NCBI GenBank assembly: GCA_007258455.2
Contig: VDFB02252616.1
Location: 120,812,552-120,876,551, forward strand
DNA: 64,000 bases
Origin: Sequoia sempervirens
Lineage: Eukaryota; Streptophyta; Pinopsida; Cupressales; Cupressaceae
Reading direction: 5' to 3'
Shown piece after piece: positions 46,121 to 57,890 of this stretch (position 1 is its first letter; each line of letters opens with the position of its first letter). A program made the position numbers and the translations under genes. Below the pieces are notes generated by a model. The model made no database searches. It was given only the letters and a program-made list of their open reading frames with translations, and was not told the DNA's origin.

Positions 46121-48801
46121 TGTCCCAAGCTGACAAGCTAAGAAAAAAACCTAACAAAACAATTTTTTTGAAACAACAATAACACCAATAATGTAACAAT
46201 GACATATCACACTTGCATAACACCATGCACACAAGTGTCACAACAACACAACATTAGTGATCTAAAAGAGCACCTCACCATTGCATAAGAAATGTGGTGA
46301 TAGTGGAAGACTAACCAATCATGGGATAAATCCACTAAAATGAGAATACAAGAGGAAGAGAGAGGAACTAACCACTCATGGGATAAATACACTACAATGA
46401 GAATACAAGAGGAAGAGAGAGGACAACACCTATACGGCGATCAATTTCTAATTTATTATCACGTTCTCTCACAACACCACACTGGAATAGGATGAGGGAA
46501 ACATCAACCTCCAATCCTCATCAAAGCACACTAAACAAATATAAACATATAGTAAGACCTCCACAAAAGGTAGCCTCACCAAGAGGTACAACTCACCACA
46601 AACAAGAATGATAATGAGTCACTTTTAGACAACCTCACACTTTCTAAGACATATTGTCACAACATGACAACACATATAAGGAATAACTACTCCATAAAAC
46701 CCCATGACCTATGAGGATTGTTGAGGAAACTTACAATACCAACCAAGAGGGATTACAACCTTTCCAATCCTTTAGAAGACTAGAAGAAAAATCTCCCCAA
46801 CCTTAGGTTTGACAACAAGGTCATTATGGAAGGTTGTAGGAAAAACGATGTAGGAGATGACATATTTTTCAATGATGAAACTTAAGAAATAGATCAAGGT
46901 ACTACTAGGACCCTAGGACTATGGTGAACAATTTTTTTTTACAAAGTTTTACCAAAAAATGTGTCAAAAATTCAAGGAAAAACAAGTTTAGAGTTGAAGA
47001 AGACTTGACTAGGTTTTGAAGGTTCAAACAACCAAAACAGTCAGAAAAAAATAGTACAAGGCCTAAACATTATTTGAAAATGAATAGAGCTTATAAAACG
47101 TCTATTTATTATTGGTTAAGTGGGTTTACATTCTAGTTTTTCTTTTGGAATGAGACTACCCCAACACACTTAGCTATTTTTTATTTTTTTGGCCTATCAA
47201 AACCAGGCCACTCCCAAGCTATCCCACTACTTATAAGGCTACCCAACTAGTATTAGAAACTTTCCAAATATTCTAGGTTAATATTAGATAAGAAAAACTT
47301 ACCTAGTTATGACACCAAGCTGCCCAACTATGAAAGATGACCCTTAAATTCATTTTAAGCACTAAAATAAATTTTCTTAAGTTAATTTTAGTTTTTTAAC
47401 ATTGTGATAATGATAAGAATAAATAATTCATTATCAATACCAATATTGAGACATGTATATAAGCATAATAGTCTTCTCAACTATAAATTTTACACTCATC
47501 TCAAAGAGAGGTTCTTAATCGACAATATTACAATTTTAATAAAGTAAATCATCTAAATACATAAAAAAAACTTGGTAGAACCTTGTACCACAATGTTCAT
47601 CAATCCACGAACCTTTTATCTCCAATGGTGGTTACCACACCACCCAACCTCATGGAATCAAAATATTCACTCCTATCAGGTTAAGAGATAGTCACATGGG
47701 CCACAAGCACAACACTCACATGAAAAACATGGGGATAAGGCTTACACACATGCCATACACTATGAAAAAACTCCATAACCACATCATGAAAAAATCAATC
47801 ATCCAAAAACATGGGGATAAGGCTTACACACATGCCATACACTATGAAAAAAATCCATAACCACATCATGAAAAAATCAATCATCCAAATCATATATCCA
47901 AATATAATACATGCCATCACTTGGTATAATCACCATAACATAACATAATCGACATTGGGAAAACCCATCAATGTCACATCATAAACTGAATTGGGCCAAA
48001 TCACTAATGCCATAGTATATAAACATCATGGGATAACTCACTACTAGGGTATCACAAGGATCTTCATTAGGCTAACTCAATAATGGTCCATCACACACAC
48101 ACAACACTGGGTAAGATACTAGAGATCTAGTTAGGGAGTGTCATTATGTTGCTTGAAAGTATGGCACCTATAAAACCTAGTACTCCTTTCATATAGATGA
48201 GGATACTTGATCTTAAAAGACCCAAGCTCCTTTAGCCAACATGTCTTCCCAAAAATGCTTAGTATGTACTAGCACTTAAGACATGTGAGGGACATTTATT
48301 ATCTTAGTTAATTAATTACTCATGTTTCATTAATTATCACTCGATTAAAAGACTCCCCACCCATTATCAGCCTACTTTCCACTTTGGGTCAAGGACATGT
48401 TGGGATCCACTCGCATAACCCTCTCTAGTACCTTATTCCTAGGCTCTTCACTTTCTCCAATGAGTGGCACAAAAACCAATGCAAAATTCCAACTTTTCCA
48501 AATTCAATAAAAAAATTTCACATCAATTAACATATTTAATGAAGTTCCATCTTTTAAAAATATTCAAAAATATTTGTTTTCATATTAAACTTTCAAATTT
48601 TCCAATATTTTCACAAGGAAAAAACTAGGTTTTCCCCAAATCCACCATGAAAATTCTTTAATATTATAAAAATACCCTTTGGTTGAAAATATGCCAACGC
48701 CCCTCCTAAGCTATAAAATTGAAATTTTCTTCATTTCTTAAAAAATTGGGCATGGTAACCCCGCCATTTAAAGAAAAAATCAATTTTTAAATGAAATAAT
48801 T
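46121..48801 (-). repeat. Likely 5' LTR (truncated), copy 2 of the direct repeat
   Basis: The left edge TGTCCC follows the primer-binding site. 47450-48800 matches 38410-39715; 46121-47449 has no counterpart in copy 1, which would be truncated there. Homology stops at 48801, where a GC-richer sequence begins. Local tandem duplications lie at 46311-46425 (57 bp period) and 47726-47889 (82 bp period). The pairing with copy 1 as LTRs of one element is inference. Confidence 0.5.
47726..47889. repeat. 82 bp tandem duplication
   Basis: Two nearly identical units starting AACATGGGGATAAGGCTTAC. The homologous place in the other repeat copy (near 38695-38780) has a single unit, so the duplication arose here after the copies separated. 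Confidence 0.85.
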
Positions 48802-49080
48802 GTGAGGGGGATAAACCACATCAAGGCTCTAGGTCACAGAGAGCCGAAAGCGGAGGGCTACCCTAACTTCCCTCACTCTAAAAGGATGGGGATTGAGAAT
48901 GAAGAGCACTATGTAGTAATTTTGTCACTCTATAGACCCAAAGTTCAGGTTTATGCTAGGCCAGCTAGTTTTTTGGAGTCAGTACTATACCTCAATCAAC
49001 TCTCTTTCCGAAGATGATAGTGCAGTTATAGGATGACATCATGATGTGATAGTGTCTCTTGGGCGCGCTAGCGTCCATAT
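48802..49080 (+). other. GC-richer segment with unrecognised 71-codon frame
   Basis: Composition changes abruptly at 48802 (GTGAGGGGGATAAACC). The open frame 48802-49017 starts from GTG, not ATG in the strict sense, and translates to MRGINHIKALGHREP and so on, with no family I recognise. GGGCGCGCTAGCG at 49061-49073 is the most GC-rich spot nearby. It could be the edge of another decayed repeat. Confidence 0.3.
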
Positions 49081-50378
49081 TAATAGAAAACATGAAATAC
49101 AATAAAAACTACCTAAAAACTAAATGATAAACTAGCTAGTTGACTGTGATGAGAAAAATACAATAAGAAAGTATGAGAAATAGAGATGGAGATGATAAAG
49201 CAAGTAGATAAAGGCTACGGTGACAAAGATAATCTCAAAAAATCACCAGTTCACCAGCTAGATCCACATGTAAATCCTCCTACACACAAGAAAGAGGGAA
49301 AATTGTTGGGGCTATATAGGGGCCTACCTCAGTCAAACCCCCATTTTGTTGTTTCCACCTCCACAAACAACGAGAAAGAAATGAAGTAGAATATTCAATA
49401 AAGAAAGAAAGAAAGCTTGCTATGAAAAATACAAAACAATATGTTACTCTATCAAATCACAAAGGAGAGGAGTGAAGCATTACCACCTCCACCCAAAAGA
49501 TCACTAGCCAATGGAGGAGGATGCATGATATGGACTTGGCAAAGTCACCATAGCTGCAGCGGTGATGAAGGGAGGTCTCACAAGAATCTAAGCCAAAAAA
49601 TTCTATCACTTGCCACACACTTGCAATGTGGCGTTGATGGAGCTTCAAAGGCGCTGCAATGCTCAAAAGTGAAGTGTAGGAATGCTGCTTGAGAGAGTGA
49701 AAATGTGAAGAATGAAGTGACTAAATATGTAGAGAATGAGAATGAATGTCCAAAAGATGAAACGAAGTGAGAATGGATGTTTTTGAAGGTGGGATGAGAA
49801 GGAATAAGGAATTTTTGAGTCGGTTGGTTGAAGAGAGACATTAAAATTTGTCCCCAATCAGGTGTGTAACACCTCTTCCAACTTTATATGTAGGAATCCG
49901 TCAAGGACAGTAGAAAAATGTGTAGGCATCTATGTGCTACACATTTGTCCCTAACAAACATTCTCTCACCAATGCATAAAACAAACGCCAAGTGGATGGA
50001 AGGCAAGTGGATGATGTGAAATTTTGACGTCGTATTTAATTTTCTATGGTGAGGATATGTGAAAGGGGAATTTGTATAAGGGGTTCAAATTCACTCCTAT
50101 ACATTTTTCCCCAACTTTATCAAGTACACATATTTATGAGCATTCAGTAAAGTAGATTGAAGAGTTAGTACAGTTAGAAATGTATACCTAAACCATTGAG
50201 GAAGCAGACCACAATCTAGAAAACTCGAAAGTGTAGGGCAAGCAAAGGACTCCACAGGTACTCTCCCTAGGGAGTTTCAGAAAAAAGGACTCCATAGCCC
50301 CGTAGAACTATGAAGTTGCACGAACTAAATTGAAGGTCCTCAAACCAATGATGGACAAATCTTGTTGGATGAAAGCAT
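49081..50378. other. Stretch without recognisable gene
   Basis: Several short frames on both strands, none with a recognisable family or a conserved partner in the window. Purine-rich on the + strand at 49370-49800. Confidence 0.45.
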
Positions 50379-50525
50379 CTTATAGGCCCATAGACCTACA
50401 AGAAGGCAAGCCCCAAGTACTCTCTCATGAAGGAAGCTTAGTGAAGTAAGTACCTTACAGGCCCATAGACCTACAAGAAGGAAACCCCCAAGTTCTATCT
50501 CATGAAGGAAGCCTGATGTAAGGGG
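50379..50525. repeat. 75 bp tandem duplication
   Basis: Two units starting TTATAGGCCCATAGACCTAC (50380) and its near copy (50455), each followed by TCTCATGAAGGAAGC. Confidence 0.8.
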
Positions 50526-50690
50526 AATCTGTAGAGTCAAAATGGAAAGTGGCTTCATAGGTGCACCTACAAAGCAACATGTTAATCTGTAGATAAAATA
50601 TGCCAAGGGGTAAAAGCACAATAGTGTGTCACACTTTTATCCAAATAAATTGTTCTGATCAAACTATTTTCAGCTAGAAGATATTTGATT

Positions 50691-50771
50691 GAGTGGCTTT
50701 CGACCAAAACCACGAAGCATCGATGCAGCAGGTACCTTTTCGGCCGAAGAGGTTTTGGCTGAAAGCCACTC
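50691..50771. repeat. Hairpin-forming inverted repeat
   Basis: Arms GAGTGGCTTTCGACCAAAACC (first bases 50691) and its near complement at 50751-50771 pair over 21 bases with two mismatches, around a spacer of about 40 bp that itself contains TTCGGCCGAA. Role unknown. Confidence 0.75.
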
Positions 50772-50810
50772 GGCCGAATACACCCAACCAAAAACATGAA
50801 AATAGTGAGT

Positions 50811-50945
50811 GTATTTGGTATTTATAGCTTGAAAATATCAATTAATTTTTGGTTGATTATATTTCAACTAAAAGTGAATGTATTTGGTATTTATAGCTTG
50901 AAAATATCAATTAATTTTTGGTTGATTATGTTTCAACCAAAACAT
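50811..50945. repeat. 69 bp tandem duplication
   Basis: Two nearly identical units starting GTATTTGGTATTTATAGCTT, at 50811 and 50880. The open frame at 50796-51005 is carried by this duplication. Confidence 0.85.
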
Positions 50946-51814
50946 ACTCAACCGAGCATGTCTAGTTGGCATCCTACTTGGCAGCCAATTCACCTTTTTT
51001 CATAATTTTCTGAAACATTCAACTTTGGCAAAGTATTTCTCAAGTTAGAATGATTTTTTCTGCAAAAAATAGAAATACGCTTTTGTAGAGCTCTGAGTGG
51101 TGAATCCAAATATATAAATTTTTAAATATTTTGATTAGTTTTAATATATTTTATTTTAAAAATAATGCAAGTAGGTTGTTAAAAATAAAAAAGAGGTTGA
51201 TTAGAAATTTTAAAAAATATTAAATCATATTAAAATATTTTAAAACTTATATGGGCCACAAGAGGAGAGAGTCTTCTTCAAAAGGGTCTAATTTTTTTTT
51301 TGAAAATGATTAAAAAACTTGAAAATAGTTGATGTCCTGTGAAAACTATCAAATTTTGACAAGTTAGACTTTAAAACGTTATTACAAGAAAAATATACAT
51401 CAAAATTTGAATTTTTTTTCCATGCACAAGATATTGAAGTTAACTATTTAGAGAAAAAAAATTAGGGAGAAATGAAGTTTTTTTCAATTTTTTTATTGAC
51501 GTCCCGTGAAGTCACTCTTTTCTAAAAAATTTCATCATTCCAAAATTTGTCCTTAAATTGATAAAAACATAATGAAAACAATTTTTTTTTTTTTTTAAAT
51601 TACAAGAATAAACTTCATCAAAAGTTCTACATTTCATTAGTTTACAACATTTTGAATTTCAAAACATAAAGACCACTTTTATGTGGTTGAATTTCAGAAA
51701 TTTGTTTATTGTTGGCTGATTCCTTTATAAAGTGTGACACAAGTTTTTGCTTTTACTCCAAGAAAAAAAAACTAGCCACACAGGAAAACAAGTAGACAGT
51801 CACACAGACAGTCA
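50946..51814. other. AT-rich stretch without recognisable gene
   Basis: Long A and T runs. TTTATAAAG at 51723-51731 upstream of the frame at 51815 might be a TATA element; otherwise nothing is seen. Confidence 0.45.
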
Positions 51815-52108
51815 ATGAATTGGAAGGATTTCAAAGGGATCCCTCAGGAACCCCTCAAAAGAAGAGGGGTCCACTCAAGGGTCACGCTGTTTGAAAGTTT
51901 TAAAGAGACATTTTTTCTCAAATCAATTCCTCATGAAGGAATCCTTTCGAAAGAAGTTCACTTCATCAAAGAATTGGAAAGGAAGAAGATGCCCCCTCGT
52001 AAGGGGAAGGTCAAGGTTTCTCCCATAGGAAAAAATTCTCCCACCTCAAAGGAAAGTTCTCAAGTTCTTTCTTTGCAAACTCATGATGGAGGAAACATGT
52101 TCCACTAG
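51815..52108 (+). CDS. Small basic unrecognised ORF
   Basis: 97 codons from ATG to TAG, with a Lys/Arg-rich middle (KELERKKMPPRKGKVKV) and a Ser-rich end. The leader before it has a repeated ACAGACAGTC-like motif and a TATA-like sequence about 85 bp upstream. I recognise no family and see no second copy. It is as likely to be chance or a decayed exon as a real gene. Confidence 0.25.
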   Translation: MNWKDFKGIPQEPLKRRGVHSRVTLFESFKETFFLKSIPHEGILSKEVHFIKELERKKMPPRKGKVKVSPIGKNSPTSKESSQVLSLQTHDGGNMFH

Positions 52109-52569
52109 GGGTCTAAGTCGAGAATGCGATTCTTGAAAATATTTTGCAGGGATTTTCAAGAAAAGATTCCTTGGCAATGAATGCATTTTCTAAAAATTAA
52201 AGGATTTTGAAAGTAACATTGTCACACATACAAGGGACAACTCAAGCAAAGAAGAGAGAAAGATAAAAGAGCAAGAGAGAAATAGCACAAACAAAAGACA
52301 CAGGGGTGATCTAATATTTCGTGGTCAGAGCTGCTCATAAATATATAAGTATAATAATAGTATATAAATGAACTATCATCAACCCCCTACTATATCATAC
52401 CATGTGAAGAATGCACAAGAAGAAAAAGTAAAAAATAAAAATTGGGTCATGGAATGGAAGCCTAAATTCCCCCAACACTTTGCATCATCCCCAATTTGTC
52501 AAAAATCAAAGCACATAATAGAGGAAAAATGATGATAGAAATAGAAGAATTTTTATGACACAAAATCAC
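52109..52569. other. Stretch without recognisable gene
   Basis: AT-rich and purine-rich non-coding sequence between the small + strand frame and the - strand polyprotein remains. Confidence 0.45.
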
Positions 52570-54099
52570 TCATGTATCCAAGCACCAAAAAGGGTGACAA
52601 GGGTCATCTAGGAACACATCACAACACACACACTTCAAATCTAAAGATAAAGAAGGGGCCTCCCCGTAACATTCATCCACCAAGAGGTCATTTGCTTCCC
52701 AATCTAGATCATTATAAGGGGAAGGAGGATGAGCTTGCAGTGGTGGAATATTAAGGGGAGGTACTTTCGACCCTTCCACAACAAGGGATAAGGAAGAGGG
52801 CCTCATAAGGTCTTCTCTGCTCGGATCTTGTGGAGCTATGGTCAATGATTTCATGAAGATTACCGATAAGGCCAAAACTTCATCTAGAGAGTTAAAAATG
52901 CACTTTTTAGAAGATCCATGTCATACCTCAACAAACGAGGAGGACAACGCCTAAGATTCACCACTTGGATCACTGAGTGACTTGGGAGTAGTGAAAAACT
53001 CAGGGGAGGTTGGAACTTATTTCGTTACTAGGAAATAACAAGCTAGCACAAGACCACCCTTTGGAGAAGGTTGACTCCTCTTACACCCTCCATTGTTCGA
53101 AGGGCCAACTTCTATCTTCTGCTTCATCAGGGGATGGTAACTCCCATAGATGAGGAAAGAGGTGCAGAGGAGGATGAGAAAACCATGGCAGACACCACCA
53201 AGGTATCTAGCATGTTTATGGGTTTAGGGAATGGTGATATTCGAAAGGGACATCAACAAGGGTGGCTCAACTAAGGGAGCGATAAACACCTGGACCTTTT
53301 TGGATTCAAGTGCACTCACATTCATAGCAAGAGTTGGAAGTGAGACTAAACTTGACTGAATAGAAGAAGAGGGGAGGAGAGAGGAGGATGCATCATGAGG
53401 TCCTAGAGCAAGGACAGTTGAATCCTCTTCCTTTTTCTAGAAAGCATCCTACTCAGCTGCCAGAGTCTTTCGTTGGCGCATGCGCTCATGCGCAAGGTGG
53501 TTTCTATGACTCTTCAAGCTAGAGGTTGAGTCTTATAAAGGGATAGAAGGATCCTACTTAGCCATAGGGGTGTCCATCACAACCACTTTTGACAAAGGAT
53601 CAGACTCCTAAACATGAGTAGGAAGGAGAGATTAAAAGATAGTGGGAGGAGTCAACTTTAGCACCTCAGTAGTGACCCTCTTCCCATTCACTATGTTGGG
53701 AGCAGGAGTGATGGGAGGCCGCAGAGGCCAAGACATAGAGGATTCCTTGCGAGGAACCTTCCTTGTACTGTATAGGTAGGGCCAAGGACTAAAAGGCATA
53801 GTAGGAAGATCCGATATCCTAATCTTAGCTTTCCACCAAGCAGGCACCATAGGACTTCTCATGTAAAATCCAGGAGTATTCATCCAAAACTCTTCTTCAA
53901 AAAGAGGAGTGGGAGAGACACCCTGATGATGGGTAGGCATCTCCTTTCCCTTTTTAGAAGGGGAGGTATCTTGTTACTGTGCAATCAAAAGCATCAAATT
54001 CGGTTGTCCTTTTCCCCTGGTCTTATACTTCACATAGTTTTTATAAACTAGGTCCATTCTTGGGGGAAGCATACCAATTGGGGTGGGCCAAAAATGATC
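52570..54099 (-). pseudogene. Gypsy polyprotein, region after protease (decayed)
   Basis: Reading leftwards from the protease, several overlapping frames continue: a basic segment ending in YVKYKTRGKGQPNL near 54000, 53940-53632 (FEEEFWMNTPGFYM, a Pro-rich tail), then Ser/Pro-rich pieces to 52875-52570 (LDEVLALSVIFMKSL; DLDWEANDLLVDECYGEAP). Stops and shifts are frequent. By position it corresponds to the linker between protease and the RNase H-like domain, the same part that opens the window at 1-399. No reverse transcriptase follows. Confidence 0.5.
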
Positions 54100-54602
54100 C
54101 AATGAGTAACCCACATGGGACACCAATGACTGGTATCAAGTTTCATGCATGACATGTACAACACATTCGTGGGAAAATTTTAAAAACTTATCAAGGATAG
54201 AAGGGATTCCATTCATGGAAGCTAGCCAAGGTATGCCTAAATTCACTCTGAACAAATCTGATTTCAGAATAACATTAAAAGTTGTGTTCACAGCTCTAGG
54301 TCCAACTAGGATGGAAGAGTTATTGATCCATATGGCTTGAGAGAAAGGCCATTGTGCGTACAGATGGTATATTTGTTTTCTTCATAATCCTCCCTTTGTA
54401 ATGAATTTAGCCACAACATCTCCTCGGTAATGACATTCACTCGGCTCCCAGGGTCAATTAGGACCCCTGTCACAATGTTCTCATTGAGGAAAGCTAGAAT
54501 GTAAAGGGGAGAGGGCTTATTGTTCAAGAGTATATCCGGCGAGGTGAACATTACATCTGGTGAACAAGTTGTAGGCTGTGTAGAAGGAGCAACCATAACC
54601 AT
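54100..54602 (-). pseudogene. Ty3/gypsy aspartic protease
   Basis: The retroviral-type aspartic protease cuts the element polyprotein. The active-site motif reads TGVLIDPGSRVNVITEEM, with the catalytic Asp kept and the usual D-T-G/D-N-G changed to D-P-G. It is followed by a flap-like HNGLSLKPYGSITLP and, across a stop at about 54304, by FNVILKSDLFRVNLGIPWL, the conserved GRPWL-type block in which Gly-Arg has become Gly-Ile. SILDKFLKF then matches the usual end of the domain. It is probably inactive. Confidence 0.8.
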
Positions 54603-55205
54603 GTTAACGTATGCCTTAGGCTGAGTGGTAGAATCTGAGGGATCAATAGTTGAGTTAGGGAAATGTGATTGAAACGAGTCCGTGTATATCTAAAATTCAC
54701 TATTTTCTTTCACCATTGATTTCTTTATAAATATTTTGTTTACTCCCATTGAGATGAATAGTACCATCCTTGATGCAGTCTTGTATCTCGTGATGTAGGT
54801 GCCTATAGCATTCGGTATCATGTATGTTGACTAGATGGTACCAAGAGAAGGAATTCACATCGTACCAATTAGGGTAAGGTTCCTTGAGATGTCGAGCGTT
54901 TTTCAAGGTTATGATCTTATCCTTCAAAAAATTCTACAAGATGGAAGAATAAGATTTTTCTAACTTTGTGAGCTTTCTATTGTGTCTAAGACCATCATCA
55001 TTCATTGCAGCTACTGCATTCACAATATCCTTGCCTTTCCTTGAGATCGATACAATGGATTTTCCTTTTGAATGGGAGCATGAAGAGGACCCCCCGAACT
55101 GAACTATCATCTACTAATACTCTGATAATGCCACACATAGATGCGCGGAAGAAGGGTATTTCATAAGGGAAAAAAATACTTTCCATGGTATTTTTAGGCT
55201 CCCTA
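54603..55205 (-). pseudogene. Gypsy gag C-terminal region, upstream of protease
   Basis: 54927-54700 contains KEPYPNWYDVNSFSWYHLVN, DTECYRHLHHEIQDCIKDGT, the block that precedes the protease in this gypsy group; the zinc-coordinating Cys and His are partly lost. 55186-54998 lies in another frame and is less certain. The element is cut at 55205, directly next to a CACTA-like end. Confidence 0.65.
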
Positions 55206-55400
55206 CACTAGTAGAATTTGGAAAATAAATGACTACATGACTAAAACTTATACTCACAACAACTAAAAATGACTAAATTCTACTATTTTTTTGCAACTCA
55301 GCTATAAATGAGTAAATAAATAACTAATTTGGTCATTGACTAAAAAGTATTTAGTCGCACAAATAAAAATGACTAAATAGTTATTAATTTATTTATTCAC
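55206..55400 (+). mobile_element. CACTA-like transposon terminus
   Basis: CACTAGTAGAATTTGG at 55206 followed by subterminal repeats of ATGACTAAA and TTTAGTCGCAC resembles the ends of plant CACTA (En/Spm) elements. I found no matching opposite end to the right, so this is a fragment or a strongly diverged element. Confidence 0.5.
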
Positions 55401-57890
55401 AATCCATTTGAATAAATCATGTAAGGAATCAAGAATATATCCTGCTAAAATACTCTAAAACTTTAATAAACATACTCTAAAAATTTCAGCAGAATCTTAT
55501 TTTAAGATGTAGCCCACCAGAATGGAGTTTTCATTTTAATAAAAATACTCTAAAACCTTCGTCAAAACCTTATTTTCAGGCATAGCCTGCCAAAATGGAG
55601 AAGTGTTTAAGTAAATAATGATAAAGAATGGTAGGGAGATGTGTGTGACAGGAGGCATAGGATTCATTTATGCTTAACTCATTCTTGCTATGCTAAAAAA
55701 CGGGATATGTATTGTTCGCGCTACTATTTGTAATCCAAGTATTTAATTGAAATATATTTGCATAATCTTAAATTCTTTTAGATGCTTTTGAAGTATCAAT
55801 GTATCCTATATAGCATTCAAAATGATTTCTTTTAATTTAAAAAAATAAATCAAATTCTTTTGAAGTATCAATGTATCCTATATAGGGTTTAGAATGAATT
55901 TTTTTATTTTTATTTTTAAATGATGTATTTGCTTTTGATTAGATAATGTGGAGATCTCTTAAATATTCCCGAGCACACTATCCTCTTTTTCACTGTATTC
56001 ATTACTCCAATTGCTAGGGTTTTGCGTGTTACATCTTTAATATCTTCATGACAATGACTTTTAAATAGATCTTAGTCTTTTCTTTAATATTTATCATGGT
56101 AACTCTTGGGTTCCATAATCCACCTTCCATCTCTTCTAAGAATGTTGTCTTAAGCTAGACTACATAGTATGCATATAAAGCAAGTCCTTTATACCTATCG
56201 TTGTTCCAAACCACCACTCACTGCCTTGCTTAAAATGTTGGCTCCATAAGCACAATAACATGTTTTAAAATCATGGTTTCCAGTGATTGACCATTAAGGT
56301 CACTACTTTCATCAAGATACATTGAGATTTATGTCTTCAAACTCAAGGCATTATGCAAGATAACATTGTGAATTTTTTTTTTTGTATGATTTGATTTTCT
56401 TGCACATTTATTGCTTTGCTAACTACCTTTAAGACTAGATATTGCACCCTTAGCTGCAATCTCAAATAGCTCACTCATTGTCACTTGAAGATTCCTTTCA
56501 TGAGAATCCTTCTATAAAATAAAACTATGACCTATATAATGCCTACTTTCTTACTACAAGGGACTCATTGTTTCATTGTATTGTGGATCTTAAGATCCTT
56601 CAACCTTATTGTCACTACTTCATAGTCCACAAGGTATTATTCACTATTCTCCCATCTTTGATGAGTCTCAAAACACTACTCAAACATGCAATCCGTTACC
56701 TCCATTATATAATGGCTAAGAAGAAACATTGAACCTGTGATTACCATTATTACTTCATTTAGACAGTCATTCCCTGATTGCATTTTCCTTGTCTAACACT
56801 ACCAATAGCATTTGAAAACCCCTTAAGGCCAGCAAGGGGGTAAGGAAACTCACTATTAAAATCTCCACTTTACTATGGAAGGTTTGAATTTTATTATCTT
56901 GTCATTGCCCAACCTATTTTTGACTGTCACACCTCAAGTGATTGGAATTATTCTTACCATATATTGCATTAGCAAATGTCACTGAGCTACATAGTGTGCT
57001 TGTTATTGGCTACAATCTTTAGATTGCAAGATTTTGTTATTGGCTACAATGTCTCAATATTTATGGTATTGCAACCTCACTAATCTACTAGAGTTATGGT
57101 TTATGTTTCTACGGAGGCCTAGGGTTTGTACCCTAGTCATGCTCTTACCAATGCTTATGTTGGTATTAAAAAAAAACCTTAAATCTTGGGTCAGAAAATA
57201 AGTTGTTTTGACAAGGTTGCGGTATGATCTTGGATTGTATCCTAGAGTGTGTGGGAAGCTTGTGTTTGATCATTAACATATGTAAAACTAATCAAGGAAA
57301 TGTATCCTATATAGCATGGGTCTTGATTTAATACTCTCCATAAAGGTTTTTAGTAGATCACATTATTATAGTTTGTGGTAACCCAAGATTGCATTCAAGT
57401 ATGTAACAAACCTGATTTGTAGTTTAAGTTGTACAATTTTAAGTAGCATTCATAAGGTTTAGAAAATCTTGGTCACTCTCTAGAATAGCCCATTAAACAT
57501 GGGTTTTTCTGGAATGCACTACATAATTGATATAACACAACCACTCTGCATATCAACTAGAGTTATAGGCTCTTTATTGCAGCAATAGGTAATCACTCTT
57601 GGATCATGCTATCATTACATCATAATTTGTTTAACTTGAGTCAACTTGAATGCACCCAATGATGATTGACACCTAATTGTGATGATAGTGATTTGTACAT
57701 GAGTTATTCTCATATGAGTGTCTCCATTTCTATCACAACATAGCCACATTAAGCATGGGTCACACATGAATGAATCCTATATTTTTTATAGCACAACTGT
57801 TCCACATTACCAATAGAGTTATGGATCACATAATTATAGTCACAATAATTTTTTCCTTAGTTGTGCTCTTATGGTGATTCCATTACCACA
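55401..57890. other. AT-rich stretch with small duplications, no gene
   Basis: No supported coding region. Tandem duplications at 55471-55615 (74 bp period, AATACTCTAAAA block with AGCCTGCCAAAATGGAG) and 55788-55885 (72 bp period, TTGAAGTATCAATGTATCC). Confidence 0.5.

Noticed and set aside
48802..49080. Possible organelle DNA insertion because of the change in base composition
   Set aside because: I do not recognise any chloroplast or mitochondrial gene in it, so the idea cannot be supported from the sequence.
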